Positions 37,464 to 49,699 of a stretch of DNA of 64,000 bases are shown here, piece by piece. Each line of letters starts with the position of its first letter. Position 1 is the stretch's first letter. The DNA is from Turritopsis dohrnii (taxonomy: Eukaryota > Cnidaria > Hydrozoa > Anthoathecata > Oceaniidae): the NCBI GenBank assembly GCA_027922465.2, contig BQMF02000482.1, forward strand, positions 186,001-250,000, in the 5' to 3' direction. The notes below the pieces were generated by a model. The model did not search any database, was not told the origin of the DNA, and saw only the letters and a list, made by a program, of their open reading frames with translations. Position numbers and translations under genes: made by a program.

Positions 37464-37559
37464 TACCGTGGCTCATTAGTGACATTTTATTCCATCAACT
37501 ACACTTTATTATTGAGTTCACATTATCACGTTTTATCTGCCTATGTCACTATTTAATCC

Positions 37560-38095
37560 TTCCATTACAAGAAAATATTTACTTAAATTATCACGTCCTT
37601 TTGAGTTAACTGTCCATTTCGTATATTATCGCGCCTTTCCCGAACTAATTGACCATTACGTAACTATTAACGTGCCTTTCCCGAACAAACTGGCCACTGT
37701 GTAATCATTATCGCGCCTTTCCCGAACTAACTGGCCATTATATTATCTTGACATCGCTCCCAAATTAACTGTCCATTTCTTAAGAATTATCACGCCTTTT
37801 TAAACTAACTGTCCATTTCGTATATTATCGCGCCTTTCCCGAATTAACTGTCCATTACGTAATAATTAACGCGCCTTTCCCGAATTAACTGTCCATTACG
37901 CAATTATTAACGCGCCTTTCCCGAACTAACTGGCCATTTCGTTTATTATCGCGCCTTTCCCGAACTAACTGGCCATTATGTAATTATTATCGCGCCTTTT
38001 CCCGAACTAACTGTCCACTATATAATCATTAACGCGCCTTTCCCGAACTAGCTGTCTATTACGTAATTATTAACGCGCCTTTCTGGAACAAATCG
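37560..38095. repeat. subterminal array of 41-bp units, left arm
   Basis: About 12 copies of cgcgcctttcccgaactaac followed by tgtccattacgtaattattaa, with small variations. The right arm (40135-40610) carries the same unit in inverse orientation. Such arrays usually bind transposase or its partner, which is an inference here. Confidence 0.9.
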
Positions 38096-38906
38096 CTGAT
38101 GGCGGGAAAATCAGCGCTTGAAAAGATGGAAAGATGGCAGCGAGAAGTGTCGGAATAATGAGTTAATTAATTTGTTTCTGGAACTGCGTGTGACTTGTGC
38201 AAAGTTAAAAGCGATATCATAATTACGAAATAATCAAAAACACCTTAAGCAACCAATTTTCATCAACTACGAGGAAAACAAAGAGTTTAATGAAACTTTA
38301 ACTCCAAAACAACAAGTGAAGTGATGAAAAATGATAACTCCGGCTACTAGTTGTAAGGTCTTTCTACATGACTTTTAAGTCTATCATAATATTAAAACAC
38401 AAATTCTTGTTTCAAATCATTAATGTTCGGTTCTCTATCAATATTTTTTAAATTTTTCAAACTTTAACAAACATAATAGCTCAACATTTTTGTATTTATT
38501 TTTTTTGACAATTTTCAACCAAAGGTTCAGCATGTTTACTTATGTATGAATAGATAATTAAACATAGACTCCTTAGCCAAATAAATGTTTCATTCATTCA
38601 TAACGAAGATCTATGTTTTGAAACTAGTTGTGAAGTGGTGATCATATTATTACAGCTTATTGTGAGGAGAAATTCTCAGTTAAATATACTGTAATGTCAC
38701 CAAACATCTTGTTCAAACATACGAAACTATGACTTTGTTAGAAAAAAACCCATTGCAGTTAAAAAGGATAGTGTAATTCTTATAAAATGAATTCCTAAGA
38801 ACTATACAAAATTATCTATTTCTTGAATCAATGCCATAAATAAATCTTTGGCGCCCTTTGGATTTTTCGGAAAGGCTAAATTATTTCTTGTCATCAATCA
38901 CTTGCA

Positions 38907-39974
38907 TTATAATTCATTCATTTCTGGCGTACATGGCAGCGCATTTGGATCTTCTATCATTTGTAATGCAATGTTCAGGTCTCTGTTGTTCAAAGCGTAA
39001 CCACATTCCGGTACATTAGTCACTCTGGGGGAAAAATATAAGATATCTGGGCGCCCCGATGGAGCGTCAGAATTTCTAACTTTTCTTATCCTATGATTGT
39101 TCCATAGTAAAACTGTCTCGTCAAGTTCATTCTGCAGAATAGGCATGAAGCAAAACCTTGCACATTCAACGTGAAATGAAACGTCTGGATCATAAATTCC
39201 CAAATCAACTAAATCTTTAAACATATTTATCCACCATCCTGAACAATTACGTTTGAATAAAGACCACCATGATTCAATCCTTTGGTTACCAGCTGAAGTA
39301 CCAAACAAAAAACTTAAGTGTCCTACCATTTGATCTGTTCCATATCGTCGCAGATATCGCTGTACACCAGCAATAATAATGTTTTCTGACCCTCTATCAG
39401 TTCGAACGCACCTTGGAACAATATTTTGCTGTCCAATACATCGCAAATAACAGGATGCTACTACCGTTGGGTCATTGTTAGTTTTACAAACACGAAGCCA
39501 TAACACTCTACGACTGTAACCATCTATGGCACCATGTATGGCAAATCCAAATGGTTTCAATTTATCATAGCCATCTAGGTGCCACAGATAGTTTGGCCCT
39601 CTAGCAAAGTATTTTCGTCGCACTAATCGTCTAGCTGTTCTCATCGATACCCCATCTGGATCCAAAGCCTTAATAGCTATTCTTACAGTTTCACGATCAA
39701 CAGTATACCCTATACTTCTTAACTTTTGGTGCATGTTACGATAGCCAAAGCATCGTCCAGCTCCATTTAGTATCTCATTACTCACTGCAATCAAAATATC
39801 GTTAATGCAGCTTTTTTCCTTTCTTCGGTACAACTTCTGCTGTCGCAATATTCTGTGTAACTGACGTTTACATATCTTTATTCCATACAGTTCTTGCAGA
39901 GTGCATAAAATCTCATTGTAGCTGTAATCCAAATGAAAATAACGAGAAATAATGTCTTCTCTTGAATCTCCCAT
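38907..39974 (-). CDS. IS3EU-like DDE transposase (integrase-core), intact
   Basis: A 355-residue uninterrupted ORF. Residues 18-46 look like a helix-turn-helix (YNEILCTLQELYGIKICKRQ). RNMHQKLRSIGYTVDRETVR at 79-98 is the pre-catalytic helical region. The catalytic triad is visible: D134 in WHLDGYDKL, D193 in RTDRGSEN and E234 in NQRIESWW, with 40 residues between the last two, as in rve-type DDE integrases. It cuts and reinserts the element's DNA in the nucleus. A single exon is enough. The ORF lies centrally between the two subterminal arrays. TATA-type promoter signals were not resolved. Eukaryotic IS3-like assignment rests on motif pattern plus the 6-bp target duplication. Relatives are often annotated simply as integrase catalytic domain proteins. 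Confidence 0.85.
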   Translation of the reverse strand: MGDSREDIISRYFHLDYSYNEILCTLQELYGIKICKRQLHRILRQQKLYRRKEKSCINDILIAVSNEILNGAGRCFGYRNMHQKLRSIGYTVDRETVRIAIKALDPDGVSMRTARRLVRRKYFARGPNYLWHLDGYDKLKPFGFAIHGAIDGYSRRVLWLRVCKTNNDPTVVASCYLRCIGQQNIVPRCVRTDRGSENIIIAGVQRYLRRYGTDQMVGHLSFLFGTSAGNQRIESWWSLFKRNCSGWWINMFKDLVDLGIYDPDVSFHVECARFCFMPILQNELDETVLLWNNHRIRKVRNSDAPSGRPDILYFSPRVTNVPECGYALNNRDLNIALQMIEDPNALPCTPEMNEL

Positions 39975-40134
39975 ATATCCTTAGCCCCACCACTTCAATA
40001 CAAAATAGGGAACGAGTCTAAAACCATTTATCTTCCTGTAAGCACTACCTCTTTGCTGTGATTGTGGATTACTGAACATTGCTGATGAAATTCCACAGAC
40101 ATGTGAATTAAAATAAACATTTAATTACGGTAGA

Positions 40135-40610
40135 GTTATTTCGGGAAAGGCACGTTAATGATTACGTAATGGACAGTTAGTTCGGGAAAAGCGCGTTAGC
40201 GCACGAAATGGGCAGTTAATTCGAGAAAGGCGCGATAATGTTTACATAGTGGACAGTTAGTTCGGGAAAGGCGCGTTAATAATTACGTAATGGACAGTTA
40301 GTTCGGAAAAGGCGCGTTAATTATTACGTAATGGACAGTTAGTTCGGGAAAGGCGCGATAATATACGAAATGGACAGTTAGTTTGGAAAAGGCGTGATAA
40401 TTCTTAAGAAATGGACAGTTAATTTCGGAGCGATGACGTGATGTCAAGATAATATAATGGCCAGTTAGTTCGGGAAAGGCGCGATAATGATTACACAGTG
40501 GCCAGTTAGTTCGGGAAAGGCACGTTAATGATTACATAGTGGACAGTTAGTTCGGGAAAAGCGTGATAATAAACGAAATGGACAGTTAACTCAAAAGGAC
40601 GTGATAATTT
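40135..40610. repeat. subterminal array of 41-bp units, right arm
   Basis: About ten inverted copies of the left-arm unit (gttagttcgggaaaggcgcg with wtaatgattacgtaatggaca spacers). Confidence 0.9.
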
Positions 40611-40752
40611 AAGTAAATATTTTCTAATGGTGTCAATATTTTTTTGATCAAGAAAGGTGGCATAGACAGATAAAACGTGATAATGTGAACTCAATAATAA
40701 ATTGTATTTGATGGAATAAAATTGATCTAGATGTCACTAATGGGCCACGGTA

Positions 40753-40758
40753 CAGAAG
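40753..40758. repeat. 6-bp target-site duplication, right (CAGAAG)
   Basis: Second copy of the CAGAAG duplication flanking the IS3EU-like element. Confidence 0.9.
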
Positions 40759-41669
40759 GAAGTTTCACTCTTTCTAATTTCGATGAAATTTCTGAAATTT
40801 GAGCAGATGAGAGTCTTCCAATATTTATTCCCTTCACACCTTTCAAGTAAGAAATTCAAGTTAGAAATAAGTAAGTTGAGTTCATGTACAAAGTCAGCTA
40901 AAAATAATTTGAAATTGGGTTTTCTTTTTCCACAATAATATGCAACACCTATTGGTTGAAAATGGCCAAATTGAATCAAAATGGGCCAAAGATCATGTGC
41001 ACTAGACTTAAAAAGAGGAAGACCATCAATATTGATTTTCAGAGGTATTGAGTTGTTCTCATAATCACAGTAGTCCAACAACTTCTTTACACATTTTTCA
41101 ATGCCAATATAAACATAGTGACCATCCTCCATCTCTCTTATATTGACATGTCTTGATGTATTCAGTAAGGTCCTAGCATCCTTTGGAACTTCAAAGCCCA
41201 ATTCAATAAAAATGCTAAGTACATCATTTGTACATTGGCGAGTGCAATTATGTTAAAGGGACCAATTTTTGCAACTTTTCAAAAAGATTGTCATTTTCAT
41301 GGAAAGACAAGTCACTAGTATTCAATTCATTCTCAACTCCTAGCAAGCCTAATTCATTAGCATTTGAATGGCTTAAATTTAAGAATTTATTGTCAGCAGA
41401 ACTATCACCAACATCTAAACTATGAACTTCAGAACTATGATCATCGACCGCAGAATCATCAAAACCAATTTCACTGTCAACAACATAGATATTATCTTGA
41501 TCTTGTTTGCTAACTACATCTTCAAGAGCCAAACAAGAAACATCTTTCCTACGTTGTCTCCAATTTTTTAACCTGTCAAACAAAGAAAAATGCTCAACCC
41601 AAAATAGAATCTAACCACAGGACCTCCATGTATTGTACAACTGAGGATTTATCCTGTTTAAATATAAAA

Positions 41670-41708
<39 letters not shown>

Positions 41709-41865
41709 ACAAACTTGGAAAGAAAGGAGAAATTAAAATCTAAGGTACCCTAACAAGTTACATAAGTCAGAAAATGATAGAATTAATCATTTATTGACAA
41801 TCAATACAATGACACTAATTAGAAAGTATTTTGTGTTATGTTTTCTCCCTTATTATATATACACT

Positions 41866-42738
41866 AGCCGCCAAGGCGGCGTCGCTCGCCGCCCATGTCT
41901 ACCTGCTCTGTATCACTGTATCAATAAACGTAAAATTTCCTTATAAACGGCTCGTACAACTTGTGTTCAACCAGAAGCAGATTCGAAGTCACAACTTCTG
42001 GTAAAACCAATCTTTTATCAGTGTAACAATACACTCAAAACGTTTAGAGAGAAAACTTCAACTTTTTATTAACTTTTGTTTTAAAAAAGTTACGCGCTCT
42101 AACATGGGTGCTATCAAACGTAAGGGGGAAATGGTTTCTCTTATTAAAAAGATCACACGGGAGGAGAGAAAAAAAGGCACGTGCTAAATGAATAAAGTGA
42201 ATAAAAAAAAACGTTCGATCTGATTAAAATAGATTAAAAGAAATCGATTAAAACAAATCAAGACAACTATTATGACAAAAGCAAAAAAAAATATTTTGTA
42301 TCATGATACTCTTTTTTTACCTATCGGTTTTTAAACATTTTGATTGCTCGAAAAAAAGTTCACCCGTCTCAGACAGTCAGGCAAGGATACGTTAGGATAC
42401 ACTGGTAAACCGCACATGCTGCCACGTTCTGCCACTGCTGCTTTATGTCCAAAATGTTTAATCAGTTAGTTTCTTTGTATTTAGTTGATGTATTGTTTTC
42501 AAAGCCAAGTCAACGTGGTATATAAAAGTAACAATAATAATAAAAACAAAACGTTATCCTATTAGTTCATCAGCCAAAAAAAGTCACATTCGATTGGGGG
42601 TTGCAATGTATTTGCTTCGAACTCACGTCGCACACAAAAAAAATAATAATTTCGCTCACAACTCAATCTACCATTTTGCGTGACTTACAGACAAACAAAC
42701 AAACAAACAAACGGAGAATCGGCTATTAATATATAGAT
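41866..42738. mobile_element. non-autonomous repeat with CACTAGCCGCC start and (AAAC)n near the end
   Basis: It starts cactagccgccaaggcggcg, a self-complementary GC-rich cap in AT-rich DNA. It ends after (aaac)n at about 42690-42712 with ggagaatcggctattaatat. Most of it (about 42010-42738) is repeated in inverse orientation at 51383-52006. No coding. It lies in the first intron of the EnSpm-type gene. Confidence 0.65.
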
Positions 42739-42789
42739 GTAGCAATAGTAGGCAAAGTTTTGGAATGGGGCAAGTTATGTTATGTCCAT

Positions 42790-44090
42790 CTGGGCTTTAA
42801 TTTTTTTTTTTTTAAATGGATTGCTCCTTGCAAGGCCAAAGCCATTACTAGGCAGAGAGCCACAAGATAAGGTAAGAATAAGTAAGAATAAGATAAGATG
42901 ACATAAGAAAAAGAAGAAGAGTTATAAAGACAGAGCAAGGTGGTGGTTAACCTTAAACTTAAACTTAAATATATATACTCTTATTGAAACCAACAAAATC
43001 CTTGAATTTGCAAATAAGTAAAAAAGAACATTCACAGTTACTTATGCATAATTAGTATTATGGAAATTAGCACAATTAGTATTGTCTAGCAAAGTACATT
43101 TACATAACTGTTCTGGACAAATTATATATATACTCTGTTCAAGACCTATTGTTTATAACATCTATACTTGAAAATGTAAGAGTTATTTACCTTTCTTTCG
43201 AAGCCATAGTGTAAACTCTATAAACTAGCTCTAACTTCAACAAACTTGTGAATCTAGAAGAGTATAAAGACCAGACATAGTGATCCAATTTCCTTTGATT
43301 GATAAAAAATAAAAACTGATTCATGGAATAGTTATTGATTGTTCCTGATAATCTGTACCTAAATTTCTCACGAAGTGCAAGTGCTAAGAAATTCTTGAGT
43401 GTAGCCAGGGTGCAGCCTGCTATAATGTTTGAGGTTCCACGGGCAAAAAGTTTCAACTTTTTCAAGCATAAATTTAAATGCTTATAAAGTGAAATGAGTA
43501 GCAAAATATATTGGCATGCTTTTACTCAGTGCAAATCTAATATCTTTCAATAACCACGAGTGCACACTTTCTCAAACTGTTTATAATCTTTAGTCATAAC
43601 TAGAGAGACTGTCTTCCTTTTCTAGTGTAAAAAACAAACAAATGGAGATAAGGGAGATCTAACATTTACTAACAGCATATAATATTATGATCAAACATAA
43701 TTAAACATTAATTTTACTTACAGTAGTTGGTGTACCGGTTGTTTTCTTGTGATGCTGCGATAGAATCTTGTAATGGAATTTTTTTATGTCGAACATCCAA
43801 AACTAGACGGGGGTGCACTCACAAAAATTATTCTACTAATCAGAATAGCTTTGAAAGACATTGAATTTAATTTAAATCATTCAAACAAAAAAATATTTAA
43901 AATTTTTTCACAATAAAAAGCGATTTTAATCACGTTATTTGACCAGATTTAATATTTTGACCCCCGTATTATATTTTCGTTTTCGCGCCATTTGTGAAAC
44001 GTTTGCATGGGCATTCTACATTATTATGAAACCGACTGTTGTTTAGTAAGTTATTTGAGTACACTGATAAACTTGGACTAAAATATACGT
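42790..44090. other. no further gene recognised apart from exon 1 at 43191-43207
   Basis: The 105-codon frame at 43187-43504 contains the MASKER start at its 3' end but is otherwise 5' flank. GACGT-type motifs of the element 2 right end begin near 44090. Confidence 0.4.
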
Positions 44091-44521
44091 CCATTGGACG
44101 TCTTCAAGCGTACGTGGACGTTAGGACGAAATTAGTACGTCTAACGGACGTCCGATTGACGACCTGTGCCCACTGGGAAATATATTTTACAAGAACTAAT
44201 GAAAATGAACTAAGAAACTAATAGAGGGGATGGCCACCAAATATGCTAGGTCAATATAGGCTAAAACATGTGCAGCAAAATCAGTCAGTGACAGTATAGT
44301 TATCAAAGAAATGTTTCACCACGATTGATTTAATCATATTGAGATTTAAATTAGACAGGTCAGTGCTACGATTGAGATTTTTGAAAAAGTTCCATTGTTG
44401 GATGGCAAGATGACTGAAGGATCTAAGGCTATAAAGGTTCAATTAGGATAACTTAATTAACCCCTATCTTTTGCTCTGGTTCTCTATGAATGGTTAATTT
44501 TTGAGAATTTGAAAGTATTAA

Positions 44522-46985
44522 CCCAGCAGGCATTTCAACGTTGTATCAACGTTGGTTGGAAGTTGCAACGTTGGATAACGTTATAACAACGTTGCAGCAA
44601 CGTTGGAATTCCAACGTTGGATAAACGACATTAGAATAACGTTGAAGTAACGTTGGAATTCCAACGTTGGATAAGCGACATTAGAATAACGTTGAAGTAA
44701 AGTCGGTTTTCTGATGTTGATCAAACAACGTTAGATCAACGTTCGTTTTAGTCATGGTCGAAGACTTGTGTCTTTTTACTCCCTGAAAGACTTTCAAGAG
44801 GGTAGAGATTTTGTGTCTAAGATGAGTGGAAGAGGGCAAGGCAAGCTGATCTCTTTTTGAAAAAAACATTTCCTGTTTTTATCACATATTTTCATTGTCT
44901 ATATTTCCATAAGGACATATTTTTTGCTTGTACATCTATCCCTTAACTTTCTATATCTTTACATTTTGTTTTTGGTTGTTGATGTACTTTTCGATATGCG
45001 CGCGGTTTTTTGGTTGTTTTCCCGCCAAATCATGAAATAATCCAATGAAATTGAATTGCACACGCACTTCAGAAAGATTCACCAAGCGGCAAGGCCATGA
45101 ATGTGTGGTATGTATCTTTTGTAAATTTTGTTTCAAATTAAAAATTGATGTTGAATATGCTAGGAGAGCTATCGTTGTCGGTGTTTAGCAGGTTGTTGTT
45201 GTTTTATTATAAAAGAAAACACAAAACAAAAACATAAAGTATATGTTTTCCATATCGATGAATCCTAGTTAATTATAATTAATTACGTTTTGTTGGTGGT
45301 ATCTGATTACAAACATTTGACATTTTAGAGAATTTTTGAAATTTGAATTTGCTTGCACTAAGATTCTTATACACTGAAGAATGTTTTTCAGAACAAGAGA
45401 TATTGCAATGTTAATGAAAAAGTATCAGAAAAACTGGAAATATACCTTGAAATTGCTGTAATTTTGAGAAGAATAGACCTGAAGTAGAGAAACTTTTACA
45501 AAAAGAAAATTCCACTACAGTAATTTTTGTGTTTTAGTTGTCGTCACTGTGTATATTTTAGATCAAATGTTTAACAGGATTCATAAAAATATGCAACTAT
45601 TTCCCTATGTGAAATTTTATTATTGTGTGTACATTGGATAACCATAAGAAAAATATATCATTTTAAATAATTACATTGTATAACTATCATCAATCTGATA
45701 CTCAGGTAGATTTTGTCCTTAAAGCAGGAGAGAATTGAGTTTAACACCACAAAAGAACTTTTTTGTACCTATTATGAATTGAAGATGTTCATGGTCAAAT
45801 TATAAGATTTCCCTTACAATTTTTGAGACGGAAATGCGACTTATATTTCCTATTATACAACTGAGTAGTTTTTTTTGCGCAACACAACAACTACAGTCAC
45901 TTTTAATCGAAATTTTTCGATCGAAAATTTTAGAGGAGAACAATTTCTGCTACAAATATTTCGATTATAGAATTCTACATAAAAACTTAAACTTACTTAG
46001 CTGGTTTTCATATTCAATGGGAGATTAACAATACAGCAGTTAGTTCGAAAGCAACCACAAGTAGAAACCGTCTGCTATAATTATTTTTTCTAAATTGTTC
46101 GAAATCCTGTCGAACAATTTAGAAAAAAGTGGGCAAAAACGTAAGGCGGTCAAAAAAGAATCCTTTGAAGAAACTTATTGATATAATGCGATTACAAGTG
46201 AGATTCATTAACTTGATTTAAAGTATAAGAGAAGGTTAAAATAATTATCGATCTGAATGACCATATGAATTGGACTGCATCACTTAAAAGTACTTTTATT
46301 TTAGCCGCTGTAATGGATACTTTCAAGAAAGTTACCAAAGCAAAGGTTCGTCTTGTGATTATGGACCAGCTGAAATATGCACCAGACTGCATGGACGGTG
46401 GAGGCCGAAAGACACGGGAATCCATCTCAGATAAGGCTGCAAATGATGAAGGAGACGACGCGGGAAATGATATCGACGACGACGACTTACAACATGATTA
46501 AATTTTATCTATTTATTTAAGTGATAGTTATTGTATGATGTGGAAAGATATTAATTAAGTATTATTGTGAATATGTTCTTATAATAAGACAAAAGAATTT
46601 CAGCGTGACAATAAGATTGTTTTTTGTGTGTCGGTTAGTTCCTTGGGTTAGCCGCTATCCACTTTGTTAAAGATGAAAATCTGTGTCAATAACAACATCA
46701 AATTACGAATCATCTACTCGGCTACAAGTTCAGACAATAAAGTGAAACGAAGCTATTTTTATCTGAATTTTAGCATTATCAACGTTGAAACAACGTTGAA
46801 ACAACGTTGAAACAACGTTATTCGACGTTGTTTCAACGTTGCTATAACGTTGTAATCTGACGTGGTTTCAACGTTGAAAATCTGACGTCGGATTTTGTTT
46901 CATTTTCAACTGTGAATCAACGTTTGTTCAACGTTGGACATCAACTTCAACACAACGTTGATACAACGTTGAAATGCCTGCTGGG
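44522..46985. mobile_element. 2464-bp element with CCCAGCAGGCATTTCAACG ends (element 3)
   Basis: The ends are inverted: both read CCCAGCAGGCATTTCAACGT inward and continue tgtatcaacgttg. They are followed by arrays of CAACGTTG palindromes (44540-44730; 46775-46970). AA flanks both sides (44520-44521; 46986-46987). The plus-strand frame 46265-46501 (KVTKAKVRLVIMDQLKYAPD, then an acidic tail) is short and unrecognised. A hairpin with 18-bp arms lies at 46084-46128. It is probably non-autonomous. End structure and 2-bp duplication match element 1. Confidence 0.8.
46084..46128. repeat. 18-bp inverted repeat in element 3
   Basis: Arms ttttttctaaattgttcg (46084-46101) and its complement (46111-46128) are separated by 9 nt. 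If transcribed leftward it ends in a U-run, but that is not meaningful as a terminator in a eukaryote. Confidence 0.75.
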
Positions 46986-47597
46986 AAGTGTGTCTAGAGG
47001 TAAACACGAGTTCATGTTTAAGTGTAATGGTGAAGAAATTGTTAGGTTGGAAACAGGATATCAAATCCTGATCTGGCATAGACCTGACTGTGTCTGTATG
47101 TGCACTACTTTACACTGGAACGAAGCCTCTGCAGTCTTGTATGTACGGCAGAATAAAAATTAATAAAATTAATAAAGACAATGTAAGAATTAGATTAAAA
47201 ACTTCCATATATATAGCCTCTTCAAGATGTGAAGGCTATCTTTGCAATGCAACCTTATGTGCATAATTGTCTGTTGTTTGTAATCAATCCATTTGTATTG
47301 AATGGAAATTGTTTTGGTGGAGTATATATTTTAACATATACCATATTCACTTTTTGTTTAGTAATTTTATATTCATTACTATTGTTTTGTGTTCTTCCAT
47401 TTGTTATGACTCACAGCACCAGAAATCTATTGCATGTTTATTTTACCTATGTTAAATGATTGCTACTTGACAATGTTATTTATAATATATCATGTTTTGA
47501 ATATATTATGGGTAGATTTGGTTATTCAGACACCATTATCAGTAATGAAAAAATGAGAACTTTATAGCTAAAGGTCTGTCAAATGTGTACCTAATTA

Positions 47598-49406
47598 CCT
47601 TATTACACGAAATTAACAAGCGGACTATTTAACGCGCCATAAATTAACGCAGTCACAAATTAACGCGGATGGATAAAGAGACTTTCTTAAAGTGCGCTTT
47701 AATTAACCGGTTCAAGGACTGTAATTTTTAAATGGTATTAAATTAACGCGGATTTTGATTTTGTAGTTTTGACTCTGGATTAGTTTAAATGATTTGGAAG
47801 GTGTACTTTCGAATACCGAAAGCAATTCAAAAGCTTCAACAGTTACCAAAGTCGTAATATATTACCTAAAGTCAATGTCAGATATCAGATATTGTTAGGG
47901 CTCTACCGGGTTCCATATTTGGGCTGAGAACTTCCGATAGAATAAAAATTTTGTTATAAAACTTTGTACACTTCTTTGTGAAAGGTTGATCTTGCTCCTG
48001 TGTAAGTCTCAACGCTTTTGGAGTACTAGAAAAAAAGTTGCTTTTTTTCTAACGCAAATTTTAACGCTAAAATTTTAATATTTTTTTCCCAAAAAGTCGT
48101 TTATAATATTGTGCTTTTTGTGTTCTTGACAATGAAAAAAAAATTATTTTAAAATCATTTATTTTGACTTAGTAATCATAAAAAATGTTCGAACTGCCAA
48201 ATCGGTTGACATAGTCTTTAAATACAAACAGTGTGCGTGCTAATGTCTGCTGTTGTAAAAGAATTTATGACTTCTAAAAGTCATCTGGGAAAACTTTTTT
48301 TACAGCTTCTTTTTATAAATTTATTACGTAATTTGCGTGCACATTTGCACACGTCACAGCCTTTGGGGATATCTCGCCCATTTACGCGCGTTTATCTTCT
48401 TGTCTTTTTTGTCATTTCTCAGTCGCAGATTTATTTCACACAGTGAGGTCGTGTATAATTTTTTTCCATTTCAAGTTTCATACTCATATTTTTGGACCTA
48501 TGCTTGGGCAACTTGGTAAGATTTATTTATTTATTTATTCTATTCTAAATCTAATCTATTCTATATGCTCAAAATCTAAATATTGCTTATTTAATTTTAT
48601 TAGAATTTTTCATTTTACACGTTCTACATTTAGCTATATTTGTTTTCACTTGTTCTCCATTTATCTGTTCATGGCACGTTCGTGCTCAGGCTCCTTTTTT
48701 CGCTTCCCATATTTATAGCCTATTTATCATTTATAATATATTTATCAAATTTTTCGTAAGCAATTTTCAGTCAAATTCATATTTCTAGTCAGTTTATAGT
48801 CATTTTTCTTGTCATTTATCATTTGTCATCAGTCTTTTGTCATTAGTCTTTTTCTTTTCTATGTTTAATTCTAAGTTTGAACAATTATCAATTATCAATA
48901 CTATATCAGTGTCAATTCGTTACAAACACCCTAGCGAGTCCCGCTACAGCTGTACGGTTATCCAAATGGGTTAAGTTCAACGCAATTGTCGTTTAATCTT
49001 GCATCGTTTCATGCCTCTCATATCCCCGCTGCCTTTCATCCAGCCTTCATTATTGCTTTTCCTTTCTCTGAACTCAGATATTCGTAGATACCGGTCATAA
49101 CTTTGGTGTGGTAAGGTTTCGAACTGTGCGAGTGACTCGCTATGTTTGTATTTTTAAATATGTTTTATTCTTTTAAGTTACTGTGTCATAAAAAAAAAAA
49201 TAAAAAAGCTGTCGTTTTTACTGCATTTGCATTTCAACAACTTGCTTTCAAAAATTGAAAAATATCACAAGATAACGAAGGATTACGCGAATGCATTAAA
49301 TAATGGGCGGTTAAATTACGCGGGACACAAGTCAACACGGTTTTAATTAACGCGGATTATCAAAATCTGTGTTAATGAATTCCCACGTTAATTTCGTGTA
49401 GTAAGG
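47598..49406. mobile_element. 1.8-kb TA-flanked element with CCTTATTACACGAAATTAAC ends
   Basis: The left end CCTTATTACACGAAATTAAC and the right end, read inward as CCTTACTACACGAAATTAAC, are inverted, with TA on both outer sides. The motif aattaacgcgg recurs near both ends (47630-47760; 49310-49380). The interior has no recognisable transposase. Probable Tc1/mariner- or pogo-like non-autonomous element. Confidence 0.75.
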
Positions 49407-49699
49407 TATACTGTATCATAATCTGCCTACTACTGGCTACTGCCTTGTGCAACTCTCAAGTAAAATTTTACACATCGGTAAAAGATTGATTGACAAGCCT
49501 TGATTCATTTGGTAACAGTATACATTTTCATGTTCTTTTATGCATCAATCTCTTCTTTAGAACAACTGAGATGATTTTATTTAAAACCACCGTGAATTCA
49601 AAGTAGTACTATAATATTATCAAAATAAATCAGACAGAATCAAAACAAAGTAGGCAAATTCTTTTTTCAACCATAGTCATACGAAAAAAAGATAGTCTT

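Larger units (their letters stand above)
37464..40752. mobile_element. 3289-bp IS3EU-like DNA transposon, apparently complete
   Basis: The termini TACCGTGGCTCATTAGTGAC and, read inward from the right, TACCGTGGCCCATTAGTGAC are inverted. They extend into long subterminal regions that match each other for about 130 bp and then become arrays of a 41-bp unit. Both sides are flanked by CAGAAG. Deleting the element with one CAGAAG restores the EnSpm-type reading frame [12 protein letters not shown] exactly. A 6-bp duplication is the reported size for IS3EU. The element carries one intact transposase. Confidence 0.9.
36746..43207 (-). pseudogene. animal EnSpm-type transposase gene, degraded and split by an IS3EU-like element
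   Basis: Exon 1 is 43207-43191 (MASKER, donor gtaaat). Exon 2 starts at 41572, in phase, giving MASKERLKNWRQRRKD, followed by an acidic stretch. Around 41245 the frame shifts into NCTRQCTNDVLSIFIELGFE and VPKDARTLL, then INIDGLPLFKSSAHDLWPIL. The central part (usually a DAPARAFLK-like region and more) is missing, and the sequence resumes at GRLSSAQISEISSKLERVKL. The IS3EU-like element then interrupts. Beyond it the sequence reads [20 protein letters not shown] and [12 protein letters not shown], shifts frame, and continues VYNVHGLIHLVEHADHFGVS to a stop at 36746. The last part corresponds to the DUF4218-like region of plant EnSpm transposases. The 1.6-kb first intron carries another repeat. 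Non-functional. Confidence 0.75.

Noticed and set aside
43187..43504. 105-codon minus-strand frame as a gene
   Set aside because: Only its last codons (MASKER) are used as exon 1 of the transposase; the rest has no motif.
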